A DNA stretch of 36,382 nt, taken from assembly GCA_020746835.1 (NCBI GenBank), contig JAGPNK010000050.1, positions 1 through 36,382 on the forward strand. The letters run 5' to 3'. The DNA comes from Stachybotrys elegans (lineage: Eukaryota; Ascomycota; Sordariomycetes; Hypocreales; Stachybotryaceae). The translations under genes were made by a program, and so were the position numbers. The notes beneath the pieces are model-generated. The model was not told the origin of the DNA and made no database searches. It saw nothing but the letters and a program-made list of their open reading frames with translations. This document shows positions 1 through 11,489 of the stretch, one piece after another. Each line of letters begins with the position of its first letter. The stretch's first letter is position 1.

Positions 1-1056
1 TATCTTTAGCCGGTAGCTGAAAGTCAATTCATCCTTGAACCGAAAGACACATCCTGGCCCAACTCGAACCATGTCGAGGCTAGATAGCGTGATCCAAGAT
101 GTAATAGACAGCGGGGTGGGACCTACTCGAAACATTCACCTGCCGAGCTGCAAAACGTCATGAAGTAGGTTGACCCTTCCATCACAGCCACAAACTGAAA
201 TCTCGAAATCAGCTGATCTGCTCGCAATTTTCGTCTTGACGTTTAGCGCGGGTTATTTTATAACAGTATTTTCGACGACGTCCCCTAAAGATGCACTTGG
301 CCATGTTTCTGAGCTGCCAAGGCGCCTGCAATTGATCTTGGCTAGGCACTGAGGCAATCAGGCACAGCGTCTAGGAAACGCCACTTCGTAATCGGCCCAT
401 CGGCTAGGGTAAAGCGGAATGAGGGAACCAAATGATGAAAGCCGTTGACGCCTGGATTTACATGGCTAAGAGCAGTGGCAGGCTGCTTCTATCTGCTGCC
501 TATTAGGCTGGAGCCAGGTGAAGTGTTGCGCCGTCAGCAACTGACAGGATCGGAAGAGCCACTTTTCTCACGTCATGAATGGCGAGCAGCGCTTTCAGAT
601 TATAGAAAGACTCACTAAACTTTTCATCCTAACAACTTTTGGAATCGCATAGCAAGCCATCTACGAAACACCACGCAACTCAATTACAATGAAGCTAACA
701 TGAAGCAATCTTTGAACATCAGTCACTACATACTTTCTTCTGCTCTTCTATGTACTGTAATTAGAGGTTATAGTTTAATCTTGGCTTTTATCATACGGCT
801 ATTTTGGTCTTCGTTACTTATTACTGTTCTCTCGCACACGCCACATATATAATGACCGATCCATCCTATACTTCCCATTTTTCTACCAAGCTCTTATGAC
901 CCATCGCACAGCCCGGATACTGTTACATACGGCATCTTTTTTCCACCATTGATTTCGGTAACTCGTTCGTCCATCATATTCGATAGGACACGAGTCCAGG
1001 TGCCAAGGTTCTTCGTACCGCTCCTAAGACAAGGACTCAGCTGCTCTATCGAAAAT
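1..1056. other. intergenic, no gene recognised
   Basis: No convincing coding exon is visible. The short open frame at 170-352 begins at a TTG and has no recognisable motif. The part from about 700 to 950 is AT-rich with pyrimidine runs and probably holds the promoter and 5' leader of the BTB gene that follows. Confidence 0.5.
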
Positions 1057-2048
1057 ATGAATCATCTCCACGGTGATAATATAGACTCCTTTGAGGATGT
1101 CACCTCCGACGGCAATCTGGTTCTTATTGTTGGCGAGCAAAAGAAACAGTTAAGAGTTCAGTCTCAATGTCTGAGCTGCGCCTCTAAGGTTTTTCGTGTT
1201 ATGTTCAGTCCTCCCTGGAGCGATGACAGGAATCTGTCTGCGGACAATGCGAAAGAGATCTCACTCCTGGAGGATGACGCCCAAGCATTATATATTATCT
1301 TCTGTGTCCTTCATCATCGGAATGACATCTTGCCGCAAGAGCTTTCACCACAGCAAGTCTTACAGGTCGCTATTGCTGCAGACAAATATGATGTCTCCGT
1401 TGCTCTACAGTACGTAAGAGCCCAGTGGCTCAAGCATGGGCAGAATGATAACTCGATGGACATGGCATACCTCTTGGCGGCAGCTTTCTTATTTGATGAT
1501 GCTGTGGCATTTGAGGAGATTGCGATGGCTCTTATACTTCAACACCGAGAGTCCTATGTCCTGCTTCTGGAAGATTCTTTGCTCGCCCAGATACTAACAC
1601 CAAAGATCACCGGTAAATTGAAGACATCGTGTTTATGAAGCTAAATACTTACCAATCACAATAATCAGACTCTCTAAATGACGGCCGAAATCGGATGCGA
1701 GCGGAAATTGGAACTTTACTAATCCATGAGAAATTTCACGCTTGTTCTTGCGACTGGGGCAAAGCACGTTCAGCGACTTACGAACCGCTTCTGCTTCATT
1801 ATAGCCCACTGCACATGCTCGAATGCTCTGTGTCAGAAGCCATCGAAGAAATTACCAAAGTCTCACAGGAAGGGCCAGGACGAGAATACCATCCATCTTT
1901 TTATGGCGGAGGTTACGCGCACGAGCCATCTAAACACATTGCAGCAATTGCGGAGAAGATAAAGTTGGCAAAAAGGAGAGCTAGCATCTGTATCGATTGT
2001 ATCCAGGAGAGAAGCTTGGAAGGATCTTGCAGATTCAAGCACAAATGA
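1057..2048 (+). CDS. BTB/POZ domain protein
   Basis: Two-exon gene: 1057-1612 and 1669-2048, with a 56-nt GT-AG intron at 1613-1668 in phase 1. Splicing converts the frame exactly and gives a 311-residue protein. Residues about 14-110 fit a fungal BTB/POZ fold: an acidic start then GNLVLIVGE, a core reading LRVQSQCLSCASKVFRVMF, and a later AADKYDV segment that is typical after the BTB core. BTB domains dimerise and often act as adaptors, but in this fungal family of short solo BTB proteins the partners are generally unknown. The C-terminal exon is rich in Cys and His (HACSCDW, CIDCIQ) and ends in a basic tail. The open frame extends upstream to 949 without an ATG, so I chose the ATG at 1057 just before the domain. 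A second BTB gene starts at the right edge of the window in the same orientation. Confidence 0.78.
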
Positions 2049-4448
2049 AGCCAGCAAGTCGATTCCAACGTGACTTTAATTTTTCAACCGAAGCATAGAA
2101 TAGATTCCATATTCATCAGATTTCCTGAGCTGTCCGTACAGCTGACTGTATCTATCTACTTACTAGTACAGCACCGGTATGTGAGATTTCCCGATCCTAC
2201 CGTTAGGCCCGGATAACGCATGTTCTGAATGCTTACAGAGCCAAAAATTATTGGTCCACTAGGGCACATTTCAACCCATCCCTGGAGTGAGGTGAGAGGT
2301 TTACAATACGTTTCTTAGCCGAGCTATCACGTGCCTATTACTTACACCACACTGACTCCAGAAAAACAGCTAATACGATGGCGCCATAATAGGCTCTGAC
2401 CCACCGTGGCGCGCAAATACAATTTTAATAATTGGGGCCTCCGCCCAGCGCCTTCAGTTGTAGCGCCCTCAGTTCTGGCGCTTGGAAGGAAGGATGCAGG
2501 TGCCTTAAGCAGGGCAAATAGCGTGAATAGAGTTTGACATGTACTCATCTTGATTGAGTTTTCGCCACAATTATACCTCAAATATTGATTCTCGGAAGGC
2601 CACCCAAGCTGGCTCTTTCTTGGGAATCACGGATCAAGAAGCGCTATCTGGGAGGTGACAATTCTTTACCACTTTTATTTCACCGAACTGGGTATAGGAA
2701 AAATGTTTGTTACCAAGAATCCTAAACCGTCGTTCGTAATCCAGGGTAAGGCTGAGTGACAGCAGCAGGGAGGTGCGTGTAGACAGAAGCTACAACTACT
2801 GACAGCCTAGCCAATAAGCTAGAAATGCATTCTGCTTGTAAGTGAAAGGAAGGACTATAATGATAATAATCTTCCTGTTTGGACCTGGTACTTGCTTCCT
2901 GTGATGTCCTTTGTCGGTGACTACATAGTTTCATCTCTTCTCATCCTCAAAGAAACGGCGGATTCGCCTCCATACACGCTGAGGATGTTGGTTTCTGGGC
3001 TTTTCAACCAGGTACAGCCAGAATTGGCACTGTCAGACTTTGGAATCTGAAATGGTATGTGATGTTATAGCACGCCGATGACGCTTCGAGGACAACTCGA
3101 GAGCACAATGCACGTAGGAGCAGAGTACATGCATGATGTAATGAATACTAGAAGTCGTTTTCCCTGGTGGCATTAAAGTGGCCTCTCCTGCCACGAAATC
3201 GCCCCAGTGGTGGCTTAAAGCTAACCCGAGGGTCAAACTTAGAACAGAGCAATAGACTGGTGACCATCTCTATTTAATCCTTAGATCAAGACCAGGTCGA
3301 GATAGTAATGTGAGGCAAATGGTCCCCATATACTTGAGGTCTTAGTGGCTACCAAAGCTAGGGGCCTTGCAACAACATAGAGTTTAGGTTTGCAACCAAA
3401 GAAGCTTATAACGTCCTGAACGCGATGTGCTCAAATGGTTCATACTAATTCTAGGTGGTGGTGATTCTTCCCTAGTAATACAGTTCAGCCACAGCTGACT
3501 ACCCAAAGCCACCAGCCGGCTTTTGTTTCGGGTGATATTGGCCCAGCATCAAGAGACAAGGGTGGCATGACCCAAAACCAAGTACAAGTACTAACAAACT
3601 TAGTTGAACTAGTTTGCACTTCTTAATAAACTCTAACGGCACCTAGCCTCTCCTACAGCTACGATGGATATGTCATGAGGATCTTCAGCGTCTCTGTGGC
3701 TTACGTGCACACATAGCATTCTTTTAGTCACGTTGATATGTATGACTGCTTGGGTGACATCATAGTCTCATAGAGGCTTTCAGTCCAAGCCTTTATATAA
3801 TTCAGGTTATCAGAACTGGGGTGCATCTATAAGTATAAGACACAAGCTGCATGCTATCAGCGACGCCATCGGAGAGTGGCTTTTGGTTCTCTGCTTTCCG
3901 TCTTTTATTGAAAGTGCAGCAGAGCAGCAACCAAGAAGTTGAGCCCAACCATGTCTGCAGGGACAGATGATTCCGCCGAAGGAGTGGATGGTACACCTTT
4001 GATCTGTGTCGCTCCGGCCTGTAGTGCCTTGTTTGTTATTCCGTCTGGACCAGGGACCTTGTAATGCCTCATTCTCCATTCTCGTAGCATTGGATCTTAC
4101 TTTGCTGGGTCCCTTGGCCCTAGCGTGTAACTGGATCTGGCTAATAGTTTCGGATAACCGCGCGCGGATTTGCATAAATCACGTGATTCAGATAACAGCC
4201 CTTAAAATTTTTTAAAATGCCTTTCGGAGTTGAACGTGATCGGTCAGCTTACGGTGTCTGGCCGCACTGTCTTTCGTCACCCTGCCTCGAGAATCCCGGC
4301 TGAAGTCTCGCAGGTGGATTAAAGAAACCCTTTGACTTCTTTGTTACGAAATACTTCTGCCGGTACCAAGCACGTCTCGCTGCTAGCTGTGACTCAGCTA
4401 GCGATCAGGGGAGAGCTCAGAAACGCTTGCAACGACCGACTTTATATA
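2049..4448. other. long gene-free stretch
   Basis: About 2.4 kb with no exon I can support on either strand. Open frames here are short, lack family motifs and often start at non-ATG codons. One minus-strand frame near 4037-4056 reads PGPDGI, as in the finger region of LINE reverse transcriptases, but its flanks do not continue the match. The stretch may be decayed repeat sequence. Confidence 0.5.
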
Positions 4449-5420
4449 ATGGGCGACAAGACAATTCCCAATACCGCGCCGTTTAATGGTCATAACGATG
4501 TCCACCACCCGGCTGGACCACCCTCTCTATCACCATCTGGTCTGATCGATTCTCGAGCGGGGAGACAATATTGGGAAAACGCCAATGCCGATGTCAATGG
4601 AATGCTCGGCGGCGTTCCGGGCGTCGGTGGGTTCAGTTCTGTTTCCAGGATTGATCTTCAAGGCTCTCGTACATTCCTGGCAAAGCTAGGTATAGGTGTT
4701 AGGAGTGGCCGGAGGCCCGTGATCAACGCTCTCGAAGGAGGTGCAGGGTGCGTACTACTGACTCCTGGAGGCTCAAGACCAGCCGTATGATATGTGATGA
4801 CAGCCAATAAGCCACTAGCTTTGCTAACTATGAGGATTTCCGGGCGATGTAGCATCGGGAGGGTTACCGAAGGCTTGTTGCTCCACGTAGCAGAGAATGT
4901 CGACGTCATCGAGCCTGTATCTAGGTTTACCGACGGCCTAAAGAAAATGAGTGGTGTGCGGACCGTATTCAATGTCGGACTGGAGGAATGGAAGCCTATC
5001 AAAGGAGTTACATACGATCTGATTTGGACACAGTGGTGCTTGGGCTATCTTAGTGACGAACAAGTGGTACAGTATCTGAAGCTTTGCATGACCGTGCTAA
5101 AGCGAGACAGTGGTATAATGGTCATCAAAGAGAATCTTAGTACGGGTGGTGTTGATCTCTTCGATGATACAGACAGCAGTGTTACAAGGTTAGTGAAAGA
5201 GTCTTCCCTGGGTTCTGCTATCGGGCTTTTCTACATTGCACGTGAAGATACAGTCTCGCGTTTGCTTCCCGGCTAACTGGTGAGTAGGCAAGATGAGAGA
5301 CTTCGAACCTTTTTTGAAGCGGCGGGACTGAGACTAGTGAAGACGGAGTTACAGCGCGGATTCCCTGAAATTCCACCAAAGAAGCTTCTCCCGGTGAGGA
5401 TGTACGCTCTCAAGCTTTAA
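4449..5420 (+). CDS. protein N-terminal (alpha-N) methyltransferase, NTM1/Tae1 type
   Basis: Three exons, 4449-4747, 4853-5188 and 5288-5420, give 255 residues. The introns are 4748-4852 (CTAAC branch site at 4824-4828) and 5189-5287. The joined protein has the layout of the Methyltransf_PK family: GRQYWENANADVNGMLGG near the N terminus, SRIDLQGSRTFL, SAM-binding motif I GGAGIGR spanning the first splice site (residues 96-102), EPVSRF, a YDLIWTQWCLGYLSDEQ stretch, then KENLS and DSSVTR, and a C-terminal TELQRGFP and PVRMYALK. The Asn of ENLS (about N194) and Asp of DSSVTR (about D207) match positions needed for catalysis and substrate binding in the family. These enzymes trimethylate the alpha-amine of proteins beginning X-Pro-Lys after Met removal, such as ribosomal proteins; yeast Tae1 is the reference. 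Motif I usually reads DCGAG, here EGGAG. The start at 4449 leaves a 30-residue low-complexity leader; an in-frame ATG exists at 4332. Confidence 0.95.
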
Positions 5421-5544
5421 GATATCTCGGCCATTCCAGCAACTCTGAATGAGTGGATTAGCTGATAACTGGTACTGGCGTCAAGGAAATGCAGAGTCTC
5501 TGACAACAGACGGCACCGTGGCTGCAACTAGATTGAGACAGGAT

Positions 5545-8500
5545 TTAGTCAGATGATACGGCTTTCCGGCCATTTGCATTCACGGCGCCAGTGATTTTGA
5601 GAAGCTCAAGGGTAGATCCAGGGCATGAGGAGTTGCTGGCGTCTTTTTGCCTCTCTCTTAGCCACTGGCGTGCTTCAGGCCCGATAAGGGTCCTCCCCAG
5701 ACCTTCAGTGAAGCCATCAGGGCTCAGATAGTCATGCTCCTCGTCCGTTGAGTGTTGCAGTGATGGCGCCATGTGTGTGGGTTGTTTTCCTATAATATCG
5801 ACCACATGCTTGCCAGGAGAAAAATCGCAACCATCGTCCAGCACGTCACTACTCGTATACTGCCGTTTGAGTAGCTGCGCCACCACCAAGTTACCCGTAA
5901 GTTCCGCCATATCGAGCGCAGTAAACCCTTCTCTATCCGCGCTCATTAATTCGCGCCCGATCCGTCGACGGTTCTGGCTTTCATCTGCTTTCAACAAGTG
6001 AGTCACAGTATCGAGCTGACCCATATAAGCCGCTAGATGAAGCGCCGTTGACCCATCAGACGCCTGCAACCCAGCGTTTGCGTTACAGCGTAATAGCATA
6101 TTTGCGATGGCGGAATACCCACCGGCTATGGCCCAGTGTAGTGCTGTTTGCCCACAGTGGTCTCGAGCATCGACGTCGGCACCAAGTTGGATGAGCTGTT
6201 TCGTCAGGTAGGTATCACCATGAATGCAGCTCCAGTGCAACGCTGTACGTCCGTGAAAATCGTGGGCGCTTAAGTCGGCTCCTTGTTCAATGAGGTAGAG
6301 AACAATACGACACTGCCACGTCCTCGCCGCGAGGAGCATTGCCGTCCATCCAAACACTCGCAAGTCGATTGTCGCCCCTCTCTCAACCAAGTCAATTACC
6401 ATGTCTGGGTAGCCGCTCCAAGCCGCCCAGTGAAGTGCGGTGCGGCCGCTCCGTTCGCGTAGGTCCACGTCCGCCCCGTAGTCTAGAAGCAAGCGAACAA
6501 TTTTCTCTCGCCCGAACCAAGCCGCGTAGGTAAGTGCGGTAGACCCACACATTTCGTCCTCGGCATTGATGTCAGCGCCGTTTTCGAGTAATGCCAGCAG
6601 CCGCAAGTCATGGTCGCTGTTGATGGCTGAACGAAGTCCGGTAACGACAGTGCTTCCAGTCGACTTTCTAGCGGCCATTTCCTCCATCAGAGCCCTCATA
6701 TCGTTGTTCTTCAGTCGTTTTGCGACTTTAGTGGCGATATCACGACCGTTGTCTGTGTAACCAACAAGCAGTTCAACCAGGGCACCCCTTTCTGTCAACA
6801 CTGCTGCATCTAAAGCTGTCCATCCATCCGTATCAAGCTTGTTAGCATCCGCCCCGTTTTGCAGCAGAAGTCGGACTATGGAATCATGTCCTCGCAAGGC
6901 TGCTGCGTGCAACGCCGTGAACTTGTATTGGTCGACCCCATTGACGTTGGCACCAAGCTCTATCAGCATCTCCACCGCGTCGGTCTTTCCAGCAAGCGTA
7001 CTCCAGAGGAGGGTGCTTTCCCCGGCATCGTTGGCCGCATTCACTTCGGCTCCATAATCTACGAGCAACCGTGCAATGGCAGGATGAGGTACGGTCCAGT
7101 GCATTGCAGTGTTGCCATAGTGGTCCCTTGAGTTTGGATCTGCGCCATGGACCAATAAGACTTTAGAGGCCTCTAAATGACCCTCAGGCACTGCCCAGTG
7201 AAGCGGTGTGCTCCCCTGGTCGTCATTGTAGTCAACGTCAGCTCCTTCGTTCAGAAGCATCTGCACCGTTTTGTGACCTCCCGCTTCTGCCGCTAGAATC
7301 AAAGCCTTGTTGTGTTGCTGTTTGTCCGACTGATTGGGGGATGCTGTGCCTAGAAACTTTTTGACAACGTTGTCGTGGCCACCAATAATAGCCCAATGAA
7401 GCGCTGTCCAACCCTCAACATCTTCTACCGCATAGCTTGCACCCCATTCAAGTGCAAGTTGCACGACCGCTTCATGCCCATGCCTGGCCGCCAGCATCAG
7501 AGCGGTCTCGCCACGGACGTTGTGGAGGTTCACATTGGCTGTACCCTCGAGCAGGGCCGTCGCCATTTTGCTATGGCCGAACTTGGCTGACAAGAGTAAT
7601 GGCGTCGTGTCGCTGCTATCTCTGCAGTCAATTTCTACATCCGTTTTGATTAGAGCCTCGATGATCTTGTCCAAACCCCAATATGCAGCAGCGTGGAGAC
7701 AAGTAAAGTTGTTGGGGAACTTATTATGCCAAGTTCCAACCCTATGACGAGGGAGATACAATACTTGAACGCACGTAGCCAAATTTCTGCTTCTCAGAAG
7801 AGCAAGAGACAATTCGATCATATGGTCGTCCATGTAATTGGCTGCGTGGTAAGCCCAGTGGTGGCATGCATACTCAAGGAAACAATACCGAGCCAGTCGA
7901 CCAGCCATGTCTATTGTTTCATCGCAAGGCCCTGCTGCAAGCGGCTCCAATAACATATAGGTTAGGCAAGCCGTGGCAAGGTGTTTTTCGTGGTCCTTCA
8001 GAAGCCTTTCGTGAAATTTTTGCAGATGCTCATGCAGAGTGTGATGAGTGAGGCGGACACAACTGCTTTCTTCATCTACCCGAATTAGGCCCGAGGAGAC
8101 GGAGAAGACGAGAACATCGCTGTACAATGCATCGCTGGCTAGATCGGTCACCCCAAGATCGATGCTCAGGGCATGGATAAGCTCGTCCTTGGACAGTGGT
8201 CTTCGAGCGCAAAACACGTATGACAGGACCCGTAAAGCAAACTCCTTATCTTCGTCCCCTGCCTCCTCTATCCGCTGCAAAGAGTCATCATAAAACTGAT
8301 GTACATCTTTCGCAAGGGTGAGAAGAGCTTTACGGACATCTGAAGGTCGTCGTTTGTTGCAGATATTGTCCATCTGAAGGTGAGCCAGGAGGAACCTGGG
8401 CCGTCTAATCAGTTTTCCAAGGCTATACTTCGGGTGACAGGTGCTCAGATGGGCGCTTACATCCCATTCGCCTGTTCCAAGAGCTTCTCAAGTATTGCAA

Positions 8501-10461
8501 TTCGTAGTTCGGGGTCCTGGGCTAAGAGCGTGCGAAGTCTTGCATCTGTGGTAAGCCTGTACTCCAAGTACGCGCGAATGTCGTCCTGGTGAGCAACAAT
8601 GTCGATTCTTTTAAGGTCAGAAAACCTTCCATCGAGCGCCACATTACGGCGGGAAGTTATAAACAGCCGAATGGAAGATTCGACCTTCCTAGCCGAAGTA
8701 ATGAACTTTTCCCTGTTCTGTTCCGGACATTCATCCTATGCGTTGAGCAGATGTATCAGTAAGGACAACCGAATCGAAGTAGTGCTCCGTCTGGGCATAC
8801 CAGAGCGTCAATGAATGCAAAGGCTTTCCCGAACAGCCCCGATAAAGAGCTGACAAGTGAAACAAGGTCATCTTCGGTAGGATGGGATCTCTTAGTTATA
8901 AACCTGTCGCGGAATGCTTGCACTGCGGAAGGAAAAGGGTCGCACTGCTCTGTTAACTGCCGAATGATGCCGAGCCAAATTCCTGAGACAGATTGTGTCT
9001 CACTCTCCTTGTAATTGCAGTAGACATGAGCTATTGCTCTATCCGGGCTGGGTGTATTATCTTCGACATAACAGATTGCTGCCGACCTGTGCTGCGGTTA
9101 GTAGGGGCATGGGAGATAGCAATACGTTCATACATCATCACAGTCTTCCCGGTACCAGCTTAATAAGAAGTGTTAGCAAGTGGTTCTCAAAGTGTCTGTT
9201 GGCAGCCGTACGATCACCAGGACACCAGAGAGTCGACGGGTGTGAGCCATGCACCCAGTGCTGAAATTCGGTCGTGTTTAGTAGCCATTTCCCTGTACCT
9301 CTGTGATGTTTTGCGACGGTATCTCGCTGGCGTTCTCGAAAATCAAGACTAGAAAGCCATTGGAGAGTATTGTCTCTCTCCTGGGCTGGAAGATCACGTC
9401 AGACATGACTCCAAGATTGCACAGATGATTACACTGACCATCTAAAAGTAGATCCATTCGTGTCCTGTTAAGGGTGGTAGAGCTCATGCTTTGTTCTAAA
9501 CGTTCCATAGTAGACAAGGCGTTTTGAACATGGACATGGACTGCTTGCGTATTTAACTTCGTTTCTTCGGCAGCGGAGAACGTTGCGTTTTGCACAAGGT
9601 CTCGCCCATGCTGGACCGCTTTCTGGAAGTTCTGATGAGCGTCTTTTAGCTCGGTGTCTTCGCCGGACATGAGACTCCGGAATGCTTTGACTGGGCCATG
9701 ATCAGCGGTCTTCCTCTGCATTATTCGTGATTCCATATCCGTCTTTCAAATATGAATTATGGGTAGGTAGCCAAACTTTTGTCGGCCCGAGATGTGTAGT
9801 TAAGCACATACCGACACGCTTTCTGCTAATGTACCTGGTGTACAACCCACAAAGCACAAGGACAGAGCTAAATACTGCTGTTATCGCACGCTTCAGTTGC
9901 GGTACTGCCGGAACTTGTGTTTCCCATATTTCTATCCCGTTGAGATATGATTGCACATCTTGAAAAAATTCTGTGAGTTTTTCGTAATCGCCGGACACAT
10001 TCTTTGCCGTCTGGAGCCTGTTAGGAGAGTACGCAGTGCAGACGTTAGGATCGTACCTTGATCAAATATCGGACAGCGGCGAATATAACCTCGCTAGGTG
10101 GGAAGACCTGACTCAAATCAGCCTGCTGCTAAAAGACTAGTGAAACGGCTTCTCATACAGCCTTGCTCGCGTGAGCCGCAATTTCGCTCAATGCCTGGAT
10201 CGGTGTAAGGCTATCGCTAACGAGACTTCTGAAGCGTGCCAACTTCGAGCCGTCATGGCGCTTGTCGCTGAACAACTTCTCCATTTTGCCAATCTCAGCC
10301 AGTACTCCGTTGATACTGGCCGTGTGTCTCGTCGCGATAATGTAACTGTTCTCTGTGCTTTCCTCATAGCGGTCGATGGCCGCTTGCCACAGAAGCCCAA
10401 GTTCAGACGGGACGCCCACAAACAGTTGTACATTATCTCCCATTCTGATACTCGTGTACAT
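5545..10461 (-). CDS. NLR (STAND) receptor: Goodbye-like + NACHT + winged helix + ankyrin repeats
   Basis: Nine exons read on the minus strand: 10461-10159, 10107-10057, 10010-9812, 9690-9433, 9385-9212, 9158-9134, 9086-8801, 8735-8461, 8395-5545. All junctions are GT-AG, phases agree, and the total of 4422 nt gives 1473 residues. Residues about 15-200 resemble the fungal STAND N-terminal Goodbye domain (LWQAAIDRYEEST, then FPPSEVIFAAVRYLI and VSGDYEKLTEFFQDV). The linker TGKWLLNTTEFQHW leads to NACHT: Walker A GDPGTGKT (327-334), HVYCNYKESE, and Walker B FAFIDALDEC (426-435). A winged-helix segment ending LTHHTLHEHL follows (about 570-655). About 18 ankyrin repeats run from residue 752 to near 1360, many with a TALHWA core, followed by a polar tail. 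Fungal NLRs of this plan sense non-self or pathogen cues and trigger programmed cell death or other responses; the ligand and output here are unknown. Both Walker motifs are intact, so the gene looks functional. An alternative start is the ATG at 10443. Confidence 0.9.
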
Positions 10462-10673
10462 CTGATCACTTTGTCACACATCAGAGAGCATCAGAATGTC
10501 GAGATGCCGAGCCACCTTACTGAAAGCACCACAATGCGAGGCGGGGTTCGCTCGACTCCAGGCGTACGCCTGGAGTCGAGCGGCTAACCTTCGCCTTAAC
10601 TCAAAGCCGCGTGGGATTTTCTTTTTGGCATTTTGGAGGTGGTGACTGCTTTCTATCCTAGACATGAAGCGAC
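10462..10673. promoter_or_regulatory. bidirectional promoter region between NLR and integrase-zinc gene
   Basis: Only 212 bp separate the start codons of two divergently transcribed genes, the NLR on the minus strand and the integrase-zinc-binding gene on the plus strand. Any core promoters here must be shared or overlapping. The most conspicuous element inside is the 34-bp perfect palindrome at 10549-10582. No clear TATA box was seen. Confidence 0.55.
10549..10582. repeat. 34-bp perfect palindrome
   Basis: Each arm is 17 nt, cgctcgactccaggcgt followed by its exact reverse complement, with no spacer. The flanking ggtt (10545-10548) and aacc (10586-10589) can extend pairing after a small bulge. 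It lies between two divergent start codons. It could bind a dimeric regulator, extrude as a cruciform, or mark an old insertion or recombination site; the sequence alone does not decide. Confidence 0.95.
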
Positions 10674-11243
10674 ATGGATCATGACTCCGTATTTTCTCCC
10701 AGTATAGAGAACGAATTCTCCGAGTTTTTACGAAAGAACCCAAATAGTCGTCGGGTGTCTCAAACCGATCAAGCCAGACTCATCCAGTGGTTGACCGACG
10801 CCACGGCACCTCCCATATCGCAGCAGGAGTCCAGCCGTCGCCACTATGTCAGAAAGACATTCGCGTGGGATGTCGAAGGGCAAGCCCTAGTGTCGCTACC
10901 AAAGGGAGAACAGCGCAAGACGCGGAGAGTCGTTGTGGAGGACAAGATAATGGATGTGGTAGAAGAGGTGCATAGGTGCAACGGCCATGCTGGCTGGGAT
11001 GCAACATGGAAGGACATCAGCAGCACTTACTACGGCATCTTGCGCGCAGACGTTATATTCCTGTTAAAGCGATGTAGTGTGTGCTCCCGGGATCCCCGCA
11101 AGCGGCCCAAAGGCCAGCCCTCCGAAACCCAGCAACCAGATACAGCGACTTCGACAACCCCCTACAATTTGACCCTCGACGACCTTATCCATGACGAGCC
11201 GAACCCCGTCACGGAGCAAAGCACGGACGAGTCGAAGGAATAA
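10674..11243 (+). CDS. integrase zinc-binding (H2C2) domain protein
   Basis: A single open frame of 189 residues from the ATG at 10674. It contains an H2C2 zinc-binding module like the N-terminal domain of retroelement integrases: H100-x4-H105 (VHRCNGHAG), a helix-rich spacer with TYYGILRADVIFLLK, then C134-x2-C137 (RCSVCSRD). No catalytic DDE core, reverse transcriptase or chromodomain follows; the protein ends in a hydrophilic Pro/Thr/Glu-rich tail. The N-terminal 90 residues are polar with basic patches. Solo H2C2 proteins of this size occur in many Pezizomycotina and look like domesticated pieces of Ty3/gypsy-type integrases; their function is unknown, with nucleic-acid or protein binding likely. 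A short upstream frame (10664-10684) overlaps the start. The gene is divergent from the NLR 212 bp away. Confidence 0.85.
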   Translation: MDHDSVFSPSIENEFSEFLRKNPNSRRVSQTDQARLIQWLTDATAPPISQQESSRRHYVRKTFAWDVEGQALVSLPKGEQRKTRRVVVEDKIMDVVEEVHRCNGHAGWDATWKDISSTYYGILRADVIFLLKRCSVCSRDPRKRPKGQPSETQQPDTATSTTPYNLTLDDLIHDEPNPVTEQSTDESKE

Positions 11244-11489
11244 TCCCTGCATCTCTATACAACCCAATCCGCACGAATGTGGCACCTTATAAAGCATTCT
11301 GCTTTTACCGTACATGTCGCTTTTCTTTGGGTGAGCGGCGGTCCTGTAATTTTCCAAGCGAGCGGACATGATTCGATGGCTATACTGGGTACCCATTTCA
11401 ATGCACATCGCCAGAGTCCTGTCTGCAAATAGTTTTGACAGCAGTTAGCACACAAACAACTTGCAACTGAAACCTTTGGTTATTGAGAC

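Noticed and set aside
170..352. 60-codon frame with a hydrophobic segment
   Set aside because: TTG start, no motif, isolated; not distinguishable from chance.
4037..4056. PGPDGI motif on the minus strand, as in LINE reverse transcriptase
   Set aside because: The motif is short, and the flanking translation (NKALQAGATQIKGVPSTPSA onward) does not follow reverse transcriptase sequence. It could be chance or a very old scrap.
6566..8592. Series of 60-90 codon frames antisense to the NLR
   Set aside because: They are complements of the repeated ankyrin codons, explained by the coding strand.
10171..10587. 138-codon plus-strand frame crossing the palindrome
   Set aside because: It is antisense to the first NLR exon, where the Goodbye-like domain explains the sequence.
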